Assembly: GCF_028372415.1 (NCBI RefSeq)
Contig: NW_027325142.1
Location: 326,843 to 390,842, forward strand
Source: Notamacropus eugenii
Lineage: Eukaryota > Chordata > Mammalia > Diprotodontia > Macropodidae
DNA length: 64,000 bases
Direction of reading: 5' to 3'
Below are positions 1 to 11,600 of this stretch, piece after piece (within the stretch, counting starts at the first letter, position 1; every line of letters starts with the position of its first letter). Below the pieces are notes generated by a model. The model was given only the letters and a program-made list of their open reading frames with translations, did not search any database and was not told where the DNA came from. The translations under genes and the position numbers were made by a program.

Positions 1-85
1 AGTGACTTGTCTGACTTGGGAGATGAACTCAGGTTTCCCTGATTCCAGACCTAACACTGTATCTGCTATGACACTTAGCTACTTT
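1..85 (-). repeat. MIR/MAR-like tRNA SINE fragment
   Basis: Shows the reverse of the SINE block that reads as tRNA-derived consensus (GTGACTTG, GAACTCAGGT, CTGATTCCAGACC). Cut by the window edge. Confidence 0.6.
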
Positions 86-124
86 TACAACAATGTAAGT
101 TGGTGATAAGAAAGGGAAATCATA

Positions 125-1165
125 AGGTGACACTGTTTACTTTCTTATATTGCAAGATGGTGTCTGTAACTCACGAGACCTTTCTCATTATTAGGGTAGT
201 TAGAAGGGGTGTGTACAGACAGAGGACATAGGTGTGAGGTGAATATAAAGGAATGATATCTAAAAATAAAATTAAGGGGTGAGAGAAGAATGTACTGGGA
301 GAAAGGGAGAGGTAGAATGGGGCAATATGCCACACAAAAGAGGCAAGAAAAAGTCTTTCCAGTGGAGGGTATCACGCTCATTTAAATGGGAAGATCTTTA
401 CCATTCGTTAATAGGTCCAACTCACCTGCCTGGGTCACGTGAAATCCCAAGCAGGCTGTGATGGGAGAAGGTTGCTGAATGAGTGGAACAGGAAGAGGCA
501 GAGCCAAGGCAGAGCAAGCTAGTGAGAGAGCAATCAGAACTGAACCCTAAAAGCAGGCAGCTGGTTGCAAGTGAGAGAAGGGCGCTTTGTTTAAGGGAAG
601 CATGCTTCTGATTTGCTTAATGGAGCTGGTTTGTGGGAAGCTGCTCTCTACCTTGTTATTGCATAAAGATTTTTGTTACTATGATGGATATGGCTTTCTG
701 GTGTCCAAAACAAAAATATTTTGGTTCTGTTTTTCGTGAGTAGAATCTGTTGCATTTCACGATTCAGAATTGCACCAGCATATTCACGAGCACGGGAGGC
801 ACTGTGGATATGGTGTAGGTGCCATAGGGGGGAAGAGGGGGAGGTGAGAGTGAGTGAGTGAGGGGAAGGGAATAAGAGAAGGGGAGAGGTGAGAGAAGAG
901 AGGACAGATGGGGGGTAGTTAGAAGCAAAAGTATTTTGAGGAGAGACAGGGTGAATGAAGACTGAGAACAGAATTAAAGTGGAGGCGGGCGGGAGTTGCA
1001 CGGAGGGAGATACAATTAGCCACGTAACTGAAAAAAATTTTAAAACAAGTTTCTCTGATAAAAGCCTCATTTCTCAAACATATAGAGAACTGAGTCAAAT
1101 TCATAAAAGAAAGAACTATTCCCCAGTTGATAAAGTTTTATATGTACAGGTTTCATATATAGAAA
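125..1165 (+). mobile_element. HAL1/L1 fragment
   Basis: Closely parallels 9760-10380: ACTCAYGAGACCTTTCTC, then the purine-rich stretch with GGTAGAATGGGGC, then GATAARAGYCTCATTTCT and the CCCCAGTTGATAAA block. No coding potential remains. It lies outside the inverted-repeat arm and is an independent copy of the same family. Confidence 0.7.
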
Positions 1166-1270
1166 ATGTGTGTATATAATGTTTAGACCTATATGTATAA
1201 ATATGTGTGTTCAGACATGTATATATGTGTTTATGTATGTCTGTATGTGTGTATGTATATATCTATATGC
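1166..1270. repeat. AT/TG-rich low-complexity stretch
   Basis: Alternating TATG, TGTG and TATA words between two LINE fragments. Confidence 0.7.
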
Positions 1271-1274
1271 GGTT

Positions 1275-1520
1275 TAATAGATTTCAAGCCCAGTTCCAAC
1301 TTGCCTTCCATAATAGCTACACTATTCTATCAACGATACACCTGTAGTAATATACACCACGCACCTACTTTCCAACAAGTCCCTTCAGCATTTGTCATTC
1401 TCCTTTTTTGCTACGTTGGCCAACGTGATGGGTGTAAGGTGGCACCTCAGAAATGTTCCAGTGAGTATTTCTCCATTCTTAGCTGCTTTGCTTTAATTCT
1501 CCACTTTTAATTCTTAAGGC
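1275..1520 (-). mobile_element. L1 ORF2 3' fragment, antisense
   Basis: Degraded reverse complement of the L1 ORF2 C-terminal region, including the GTAAGGTGGCACCTCAGA block typical of antisense L1. Similar to the better preserved copies at 4360-4900 and 61086-61560. Confidence 0.55.
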
Positions 1521-2719
1521 TGTTACCTTTTTAGTCTTCTTTATTGCTTGTCGTGTGGCAATAATTTTCTAACTGTCTTATGTTTCATATGTAATTCTTC
1601 ATTTAAGGACTTTCTGCGAGAGAACACTGGGAGAAGGGAGTAGCTAATCCTCTAACTTTCTGGTGATCTGGATTTATAAGAGCAATGCAGGAAGTCTATA
1701 AACATAACACACTACATGAATGACAAAAACTGTAAGATAATATGTAATTATCTCATTAAATAAAAAAATCCCTTTCTCACAATACAGAATAACCACAGAC
1801 TCTTCATAAATATGGTGACCATAGCCTTTCTAAAGCCAAGGAAAAGTGTTATTTGAAAGTGAGAAGCAGAAGCTGTTCTACTCAGGTTAGGGTAAAGCAA
1901 AGGTGCCCACTGTCATCACTATTACATAAGTGCTAAAGAGACAGAAGAACAAAACAAATTTCAGGGAAGAAGCATAGACAAAGATTATAGAAAGAAAACT
2001 TACTTCACTGGTAAAGGACAGCGCTTACTTGATTGAATGGCTTATGTTTAATGCCTAGACTTCAGAGGGAGGAAGATGAAGTCAGAGCACGAGAAATAAT
2101 TTAGCAGGAGGGCACTGAGTAACAGGACGACTTCACATCCTAATGAAAGTCCAGAATAGATTTATGAGGTGGAAGCCAAGGTGGAAGGACAGGAAATTAT
2201 TACCCAGAGAGAAATTTAAGGATTCTAGATCATGTAAGTAGAAGACTTGTGGCTTGTTGCTGGGTAGGAAGTGAATGTGCAAATTATGGCAAGAGAGAGG
2301 CCACTGCGTTTGAGGGGACATCAGTCTGTATACTGGAATCCCTTAAATATGTAAGCAATGCTTGGGATCAGAGGAAGAATGAGCCAGATGTTGAGTTCAC
2401 TGAGAAAGGAGGGAAAAACAATGCAGAGCTCAGCACAGAACATCAGTGAAGGTCTGGATAATTACTGTTTATTATTATTTTTTACAAAACTATGAAAAAC
2501 CCATAAACCTTACATGGCTAGGAAAGAACTCATTCTGTGGAGGATTACTGTTCTTAGAACAATACAAAGCCCCAGCACAAAACAACTCTGAGGCATGGAA
2601 ATAGATTGTTATTTAGAACAGGGTGGATTGTGGATTTGCACAAATAGTAAACTGTAATCCACTGAGAAGAATGATCCGCATTTCTTTTGCTCTTGATTCA
2701 TAGTCTTGAAGATCAGATT
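1521..2719. other. Unassigned flank, no gene recognised
   Basis: AT-rich sequence. Two short overlapping ORFs near 2133-2449 have no recognisable domain. Probably 3' flank or last intron of the PABIR2-like gene with old repeats. Confidence 0.4.
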
Positions 2720-2885
2720 GGGAGCCAGCCAGACATATTGGAAAGAGCACTGGACTTGATCTCACAATTCAGTTCCACCCCTAAAAACAAGTAAATTTTA
2801 TGTCCTACGGCAAGTGACTCTCTCTCCATGACCTACTTCCCACCTATAAATGGGGGACAGGATCACAGTATTTGTACTTGCTAAT
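2720..2885 (+). repeat. MIR-like SINE
   Basis: Contains GGAAAGAGCACTGGACTTG, GGCAAGTGACTC and a TATAAATGGGGGACAGG end, the usual order of the MIR/MAR consensus. Confidence 0.6.
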
Positions 2886-3059
2886 ATATTGAGACATCAT
2901 GAAAAGATTGCCTTTAAAACCTGCACAGAAAATGGGGATTAAATTTTAAAGGCAAGGAAATGTTTCGTAAATATTGTGAACAGTGTGGTGGCAAAATATT
3001 TTGGGATTAAAGTATTCATTTGCTTTGCAGCAGATCTGAACTGCTCTCGATCCCTGAAC

Positions 3060-3985
3060 TATTTCCAGAATACATTTATCTCTGAAGTACCACCTCTCTC
3101 ACCTGTCAGGTTGCCTGTTATGATGAAAGAACAAAAATGATAAATGTTGGAAGAGATGTGAGAAAACTGGGACACTGTTGTGAACTGATCCCACCATTCT
3201 GGAGAGCTCTTTGGAACTATGCCCAAGGGGCTATAACAATGTGCATAGCTTTGATCCAGCAATACCACATCTAGGTCTGTGTCCCAAGGGCATTTAAACC
3301 AAAAAAAGAAAAAAGAAAAAGGAAAAGGAAAAGGAAAAGAAGCTATTTCCAAAAAACTATTTATAGCAGCTCTTTTTATAATGGCTAAGAATTGGAAATT
3401 GAGGGGATGTCGATCAACTGGGAAATGAGTGGGCAAGTTGTGGTATGATTATAATGGAATATAATATTATTGTGCTATGAGAAATGACAAGCAGGTTGAT
3501 TTCAGAAACACCTGGAAACTCTTACATGCACTGATGCAGAGTGAAGTGAGCCGAACCAGGTGAGCATTGTGCACAATAACAGCAATACTGAATGATGAAC
3601 ACCTGTGAATGACTTAGCTCATCCCAGCTACACAATAATCCAAGTCCAAAGGATTCGTGAGGAAAAATGCTGTCTCTATGCAGAGGAAGAACTGATGGCA
3701 TCTGAATATAGACCAAAACATGCTACTTTCACTTCCTTTGTTTTCTTTGTTTTGTTCGACGTTTCCCCCCACAAAATGACTACCCTGGAAATATTTTTAT
3801 ATGGTTACACCTGTAGAACATACACCAGTTTTCTTACTGTCTCACGGGGCTGCAGGGGGGGGGGGGGGGTGGGAGGGGCGGGGGAGGTAGAATTTGAAAT
3901 TCAAAATGTAACAAGAAATGCTTAAAATCGTTTCTGTGTGTAACTGGGAAAAATAAAAAAGAAATTCAGATCTTATTAAAAAAAG
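3060..3985 (+). mobile_element. 5'-truncated L1, ORF2 tail and 3' UTR
   Basis: Carries the ORF2 C-terminal region (CCAGCAATACCACATCTAGG, then AATTGGAAATTGAGGGGATG), the marsupial-type 3' UTR (GAAGTGAGCCGAACCAGG, AATAATCCAAG) and an A-rich end near 3985. A G-rich tract sits before the tail. Confidence 0.8.
3855..3887 (+). repeat. Poly-G tract in the L1 3' UTR
   Basis: About 15 consecutive G followed by GGG, GGGG and GGGGG runs separated by single bases. Can form a G-quadruplex on the plus strand, the sense strand of this L1. Confidence 0.8.
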
Positions 3986-4055
3986 AAAACTGGCTATTGC
4001 TATCTTGTGTTGTTGACATCATCGAAGTTATCCCAAGTAGCCTTACTCCTTCCCA

Positions 4056-4135
4056 TCTAGAGAATCATTCTGGCTAACAAATAATTGTTTCCTTTCCGTC
4101 TAGAGAATCATCCTGACTAACAAATAATTATTTTC
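4056..4135. repeat. Two-unit tandem repeat, about 43-bp period
   Basis: TCTAGAGAATCATYCTGRCT followed by AACAAATAATTR occurs at 4056 and again at 4099 with a few mismatches. Confidence 0.8.
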
Positions 4136-4359
4136 TAAAAATCAGGCACATTGGATTAATGGATTTAAAAACATCTCGAAACACGCAATGTGTAAAAACT
4201 GTGGTCTTTCCACCTCCACAAAGCAGTGGGTTTTCCTCTCTCCTCATTTGAGACCTGCTTCATCTTATGAGTTTTATCACATTTTGTAACATTTACTTTT
4301 GAGTTTTTTGGTTTGTCACTTTCTTTCCATTTACTGTTGCTGCATGTACTCTTTGCTTG

Positions 4360-4900
4360 ACTCTGCTTCACTCTGCATCAGTTCATACAGATCTTTGCAT
4401 AATTCTTCATATTCATCATACATAACTTCTTACATCACAACAGTATTCCATTACATTCGTATTCCACAGTTTGTGTAGCCCTTTCCCAGTTGATGGGAAA
4501 TGCTGATTTCCAGGTAGTTCTAGCTATCACAAAAAGAGCTGTTGTAATTATTCTGGGGGTGTTTGGGAAATCTTTTCTTATCAGTGGCTTCCTTCATATA
4601 TAAATCCAGTAAAGGAACCTCCCTTTCAAAGGGTACAAATATTTAAGTCACGTTATTTTCATAATTCCAAATTGCTTTCCAAAACAGCTAGATCATTTCA
4701 CAACTCCACCAATAAAGTATTATTGTGACGCCTATCATTTCACATCCCCACACCCCAACATCGAATATTGCCATTTCTTGTTGTTTTTGTCAATTTGCAG
4801 AGCATGAGGTAAAACCACAAGGTGGCTTTGGTTTGCATTTATGTTTTATTATTCATGATTTAGGGCATGATACTAATAAGTAAATGACGGGACATGATAT
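4360..4900 (-). mobile_element. L1 3' half fragment, antisense
   Basis: Reverse of the L1 ORF2 end: CTGCATCAGTTCATACAG, CCCAGTTGATGGG, AAAAAGAGCTGTTG, CAAATTGCTTTCCAAAAC and TTTGCATTTATG blocks in antisense order. Degraded. Confidence 0.7.
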
Positions 4901-5123
4901 AGCATACAATTTTGAGTATGTAAGATGAAAGCGATTGGTTTTTGTTGAAGCAAGTTACAAAGGAGAGTCGAATGGCTATCAAATTAATGATTATTACTAG
5001 TATAATTACTGCAGTAGGTGATCTTTTGTCCTTAGAAGGAATTTGCTACACATTTTTTTCTAGTAGTATCTAATAATGTACAATTCACACACGTGGAATT
5101 TGTGATTATTGCTAAGATGTGCT

Positions 5124-5330
5124 TTAGAGGACAGGAGAGATGAGGAATATTTGCTCAATTAAACTAGGAAAGACTTCTACTGAGAATGAAGGAAGAGTGC
5201 AGGGGGTGCAGGAGGAAGTTTGAAATAGTTTCCATAGAAAGTGTATCAAACAGATAGGAATGAAAGAAATGTTCTGTAATAGCTGGCAACCATTGTTGTT
5301 TTCCAGTAGCACTCAGTTATCCCTGTCTGT
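5124..5330 (-). CDS. Candidate diverged terminal exon of the PABIR2-like gene
   Basis: Downstream of exon 9 on the minus strand, a pyrimidine-rich tract ending CTCACAG near 5331 precedes sequence with patchy nucleotide resemblance to the human last exon, as I recall it. The frame fails. Joined to the TG left by exon 9, the first base makes TGA; the alternative AG four bases on gives a stop after three codons. Either the protein ends near residue 231, the last exon has decayed, or the real one lies elsewhere or left of the window. Boundaries are tentative. Confidence 0.3.
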
Positions 5331-5542
5331 GAGAGGTGTAAGCATTTGGATGGTGAAGGTAAGTCCCATGCTGGGTTTGTCAAGGGCAAGTGAAATCAAG
5401 ACTGTACTGAATGTCAGATCTTGTATTCACATATTAGAAATCAGGAGTTGAGCTTTTTCTGAAAAAACTCAAACTAGGATGCTTTCAAAAAATTCTTTTA
5501 CTGATTAATATCTAATCAATATCAATCAAAGATAGTACTCAC

Positions 5543-5639
5543 CATGCATTTAGCTCTGACAGATGTGTAACATCAGAATAAAGCATGTTGGTTATGCCTT
5601 GAAAAGATTTCTTTGGCTGATCTTCTGTATCCATTTCAC
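5543..5639 (-). CDS. PABIR2: PABIR2-like coding exon 9
   Basis: 97 nt between CCCACAG and GCATG/GTGAGT. It encodes EMDTEDQPKKSFQGITNML then YSDVTHLSELNA and two bases (TG) of a split codon. FQGITNML is a conserved family block. In human PABIR2 the split codon is cysteine, so the next exon should begin with T or C. Confidence 0.9.
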
Positions 5640-8600
5640 CTGTGGGAGAGTAGCAATGAAAAAGTACTCACAATCTGCTTGGTTATCTGTCTATCATTTC
5701 CCTCTCTCTTTATCACTGTAAGTGGAATCACTTCATGAGACCGGGAAAAGCAATGGAAGTAAAAAATTTAAGTGAAGTAAAAACATTAAAAGAAACTAAA
5801 ATAAATTAGACGAAACTAAGTCACGTCATTCCCAGAGCACTTAAAGCTACAACTGGGCAGAAAATAAGAAACAGATTAAAAGTAGAAAAGTCTTTTAAAA
5901 CAAATTAAAGTGGATGCATTAATTACATTTAGGCTACAACACCACAGTCTCTGATATATTGTACAAGGAAGGAAATATGGCAATAAAGAAAACAAGGAGG
6001 AGAAAATTAGAGCAACTACAGCAAGTATACAAAGAAAGTTTCCTTTTGAAGGTGACCTTTTATTTTTTTAGTCCGTTGAAGGTTTGACTTTCAAGATAGC
6101 TGAAAAGGAGTAGGATGCTAACGGTTTAGGAAAGAAACAAACTCTGGCAACTGTTGTAATCAAAAACGGGCAGCAAATCTACACTTACTTTCCCAGATTT
6201 ATAATACTTTATTTTTAATACTTTTTTTTTTTGTTAAAATGCTTAAAATTTAAACTTGTTGAGGTTAGAGGCTCTTTTGTTTATAGAGGTATCACCAGCG
6301 TGTATAGGAAAAGCCATGTACATATAAAAGAGATACAGCTGGAAAGAGGGAGGGAAGGATGGTAGAGGGTTCTCTTGGGACAGAGAAAGAATAGACTGAA
6401 GTGTAGGTGACATGATTTGGGGGTGTCAAAAGAGTCTATTCTAGATTTAAATGTAGCAAATCCTTAATGAAAGACTTGTCTCATGCCTTCATAAACATGC
6501 TTCTAAATGAAAGGTGTAGAGAATGGAATATGTGAGCTGGGCCCGAGGACATGAGGATGTGAGTTCAATTCTAACATCAGACACTTATCATCCATGGTCA
6601 CCTTGGGCAAGTCACTTAAGCCCTGCTTGCCTTAGTCTCCTCATCTCTGTAATGGGGATAATAATAGCACCTACCTCCCAGGTTGTGTGCATCAAATACG
6701 ACATTAATTTTAAAATGCTTACGCATGGTACCTGACACATACAAGTGAGCACCATATAAATGGTAGCTATTATTACTATTATGAATGATGGAGGGTGAAA
6801 CCTGTAGAGAAGACAGGATGAAATGCGGTCAGTTGTGCATTAGTTGCATTACTGCATTGGCAAGGAGAACAGCCTTTTGACATGAGGCAGAGATTAAAGC
6901 AAACACAGCAGCAAGAAAGCATCTCTGTGATGTGATATGAAAAGTAGTGAAGAGGGAGGTATCGTTTTTTTTTTTCCTCCAAAGAAAAACACAGGGTAAG
7001 GTTCTCAGCTAAGAATATGGGGAAAGGAAAAGGTATGGGAGGTTTCAGGAGAGATGAAACATTTTGGGAAAGCTGAGGTGGGACAGTCACTTAAAGAAAG
7101 GGCCCAGCTGAGGCTAGATAACAAAAATTTGGAGTGTGTAGGAATGAAAAAAGAAGTAGATAGTGAAAGGCTTCGCGGCCTGGCACAGCAATATAAGGGA
7201 CAAAGAACGCAAGAAAACAGTATAGAGATAAAATGGTCAAGATGGGAAAAGGAGAAGAGAATAACAGTGATGGCCAAAGGTCCTGGTAAAGATGAGCAGT
7301 GAGAGTTTGGAGTTGCAGAGGGAGAGATGGAATGACAACAGACTGATAAATGTGTTCTAAATAAATTTTACAATTCTATTTTGAAATTCGGGTATACACA
7401 CAGTACCTTTTCTTTTCACTGCTCCAAGAATCCCTGGTCTAATACAGTTGACGGGACTGTGGCTTCTTCTGCTAAAATTATATGTAACAGTATAATTTCA
7501 GTGGTAGATATGTCATTAATAATTAGAAATAACAGTAGTAACAAAAGAATAGAGTTATAAGACAAAGGAAAAGTTATTACAATTCAGAGAAAAGTTTCTA
7601 GTTCCAGGTCTATCAGCTAATCATAATCATATAATTATGGTTTATGTAGCCCATTTCTCATATTTCACTGCTCCCTTAAAAATGCTTTAAAAAGTTATTT
7701 CAAGGTTATGAATCTTGAAACAGAACCTTCGGGTTTTCAAGATGCTTTATACTGTTTAAAATAAACTCTAAGCAAAAGAAGCTAGGTAGTATCTGGCTGA
7801 GAAAACAAACTGTGCTGGATTCAATTTTTAATTAGGTAAATGTTACTGAAGCATTACTTGAGTGTATCAGACATTTTATTATTAAACGCTCAACATGCGC
7901 TTGTGTTGGAAATCATTAAGGACAACTATGCTAGGTAAGATATTACATCCAGCATCACATCAATGTAGAATTTTTTCTCTACCAATAAAGAGAATGCAAA
8001 CCCATCCATACTATCTCATCTGTAGTTAAAATGGTAAAATTGTGTTTTTCCTCACTCTCTGGCCTTATTCAATGATTTTTTTCAATTATTATTTATTCCA
8101 CATGCCCTGTATTTCATTGCTCATAATGGAGAAACTGCTACTATTCTAGGCCTGTCAGTTCCTTAGCTTCCTCAGCTTTCCTGAGCCCAAATTTCATTTT
8201 ACCTTGGCTGTCCAAGGAGACACTCACACTTTAGTTTTACCATTTCTTAAAAGTGGTCCACCTCAGCTTTAAATAAACTAGGAATGGTCCAACCACCGAG
8301 AAAAAAAGCACCTGGAATTTTGCCAGACTGTTTAAGTCAGGGCGGGAACCTAACCTGTAGGCTTCCCTTTCCCCCTGAAGGTTCCCTACCCCTAGCCTAA
8401 GATTATGAATTGAAATCCAAGGAGGCTAAAGTCACAAAGAGAGGTCCCATTTTGTGGAGTAGCAAAAAAACCTGGAAACAAAATGTAAGTACGCTAATTT
8501 GGGAATGACTAGATAAGAAAAACAAATATGAAAGCAAATATGGAAAAGAAAACAAATATGAAGAATTAAGAGAAACTTAGGAGGACTTGGATGAACTGAT

Positions 8601-11600
8601 AGAAGGTGACATAAAGAGAAACATTAAAAAACATATGCATGATGTAAATGGAAAAATTAAAAATGAGTTGTTTTTGTAATGATCAGGAAGCTTTCCTGGG
8701 AAGTGGAGCCAAGACAGGCTCTTGATTGTGCTGTTTCCCAAACCCCTCCAAATACCTTTAAAAATGACTCTCGACAAATTCTCCACAAAATGATGGAGTA
8801 AAACATATTTCTAGCCCATGACAACGTAGAACTCTGGCGGGAAACGTCTGCTGTTGCAGCAGAGTGAGAGAGGAGCACAGTCCAGCACAGGCTGGAGCAG
8901 CACTTAGGAGTGAATCAATCAGCAGCAGCGGTGGCTATGTCTGGAGCTCTCAGCCCAAAGATGGTAAGAGAGTTGAACAGACTAGGCTAAATGTCAAAAG
9001 AGGTCCAAAACATCCGGTGAGGAGAAGAATGCTTTAAAAAGCAGAATTGAAGAAATGGAAAACAAGGTCCAAAAGCTCACTGAGGAAAATAATTCCTTAA
9101 AAATTAGAATGGAGCACAAGGAAGCTAATGACTCCAAGAGAAACCAAGAAATTATTAAATAAAAAGATGAAAAAAAATTAGGAGGCAAAGTGAAATAGCT
9201 CCTTGGAAAAACAAATGAACTGGAAAATAGATCCAGGAGAGATAATTTATAAATTAGTGGACTACCTGAAAGTTGTGATCAGAATAAGAGCCTAGATATC
9301 ATCTTTCAGGAAATTATCGGGGGGAAATGCCCTGAAATTCTAGACCCAGAAGAGAAAATAGAAATTGATAGAATTCACTGATCACTCCCTAAAAGAGATC
9401 CCCAAATGAAAACTCCCAGGAATATTATAAATTCCAGAGTTCCCAGGGCAAGGAGAAGCAATCAGAAAGACACAATTCAAGTACGGTGGAGCAACAGTCA
9501 GGATAACTTAGTAGTTTCTACATTAAAGGATCAGAGAGCTTGGAATATGATACTCCCAAGGACAAAAGGGTCAGGATTACAACCAAGAATCACCAACCCC
9601 ACAAAACCGAATGTAATCCTTCAGAGGAATAGTTGGACATTCAATGAGACAGAGGACTTTCAAGCATTCCAGATGAAAAGATCAAAACTGAATAGAAAAA
9701 CTGACTTGCAAATACAAGATTCAGAAGAAACATAAAAAAGATAAGATTAAACTGTTTGTGTTCCTACACTGCAAGATGATATTTATAACTCATGAGACCT
9801 TTCTCATTATTGGGGTTGTTAGAAGGAGTATATATAAACAGAGCACAAGGGTGTGAGTTGAATATGAAGGGATACCTAAGAAATAAGGGGTGAGAAAGAG
9901 GAATGGATTGGAAGAAAGGGACAGGGAGAGGTAGAATGGGGCACATTATCTCACATAACGGAGGCAAGCCAAAGCTTCTACAGTGGAGTGGAAAAGGGCA
10001 AAGGTGAGGGGGAGTGAACCTTACTCTCATCAGAACTGGCTCAAAGAGGGAATGATATACACCTTCAACTGGGTGTAGAAATCTATCTTGCCCTACAGGA
10101 AAGTAGGAGGGAAAGGGGAAAAGAGAGAAGGGGGGTAGCGGTGATAGCTGGGATGGCAAATTGAGGGAAGGGGTAAGTCAGAAGCAACCCACTTTTAAAG
10201 AGGGACAGGGTGAAAGGAGAAAGAGACTGGAATAAATGGGGTGGAGATAGGAAGGTGGGAAATATTATTAGCAAAGGAAACTGTGAAAAAACATTATGAA
10301 GCAAGTTTCTTTGATAAGAGTCTCATTTCTTAAACATATAGAGAACTCAGTCAACTTCATAAAAATAAGAGTCATTCCCCAGTTGATAAATGATCAAAAG
10401 ATATGACCAGTTTTCAGATGAAGTAATCAAAGCTATCTACAGCCACTACTGATTGGAGAAATGCAAACTGAAACAATCCAGAGGATACCTCATCCCTATT
10501 AGACTGGCTAATAGGACAGAAAAAGGTAATGACCAATGTTCGAGGGGATGTGTGGAAAATGAGACAGTAATGCACTACTGGTGGAGTTGTGACCTAATTC
10601 TGTAGAGCAATTTGGAACTATGCCCAAAGTTCCTATAAACTCTGCCTATAAAACCATGGATACCTTTTGACATAGCAATACCACTGCTAGGTCTGAATCC
10701 CAAAAGGGATAAAAGAAAAGGACCTATATGTACAAAAATATTTGTAGCAGCTCTTTTCTGGGTACAAAGAATCATAAATTGAGGGGATGCCCATCAATTC
10801 ATTAACGGCTGAACAAACCGTGGTATGTGATTATGATGGAATGCTATTGCTTTATAAGAAATGGTGAGCAGGATGCTCTCAGAAAAGCCTGCAAAGACGT
10901 ATCTGAGCTGATGTAAAATGAAAGGTGCTCTGCTCAAAGTAACAGCAATGCTCTAAGAGGTGATCAGCTGCGAATGGCTTAGCTATTCTCAGCAATGCAA
11001 TGATTCAGGACAACTCTGAAGGACTTCTGATGAAAAATGTTAACCTTCCCTAGAGAAAGAAGTGATGCTGTCGGAATACAGATTGCAACATACTTCTTTT
11101 TGTCTGTGTTTTCTTTGACAACATGACTATTATGGATATGTTTTGCATAACTAGACGTGCATAACCTGCATCGAATTGCTTGCCTTCTTAATGTAAAGGG
11201 TTGAAGAGGGAGGAAGGGAGAGATTTTGGAACTCAGCTTTAAAAATGAATGCTAAACAATTTTTACGACCAGTGTCTCTGATAAAGGGCTCATTTCTAAA
11301 ATACCTAGAGAACTGAGTCAAATTTATGAGAATACAAGTCATGACCCAATTGCTAAATGTTCAAAGGATATGAACAGGCAGTTTTCAGATGAAAAAATTA
11401 AAGATATCTATAGTCATATGAAAAATACTCTAAATCACCTTTGGTTGGACAAACGTACATCAAGACAACTCTGTGATGGTCTAACATGACAAAACAGGAA
11501 AATGATCAACGTTGGAGAGGATGTGGGAAAATTGGAACACTAATTCATGGTTGGTGGAGTTGTGAACTGATCTAATCCTTTAGGAGACATATTTGGAACT

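Noticed and set aside
648-1070. 140-codon open frame, minus strand
   Set aside because: Antisense of the purine-rich HAL1 segment; proline/serine/leucine-rich composition from low complexity.
9764-10159. 131-codon open frame, minus strand, mirrored at 62736-63131
   Set aside because: Antisense of the HAL1 purine-rich tract. A similar shadow occurs in the other HAL1 copy at 145-381.
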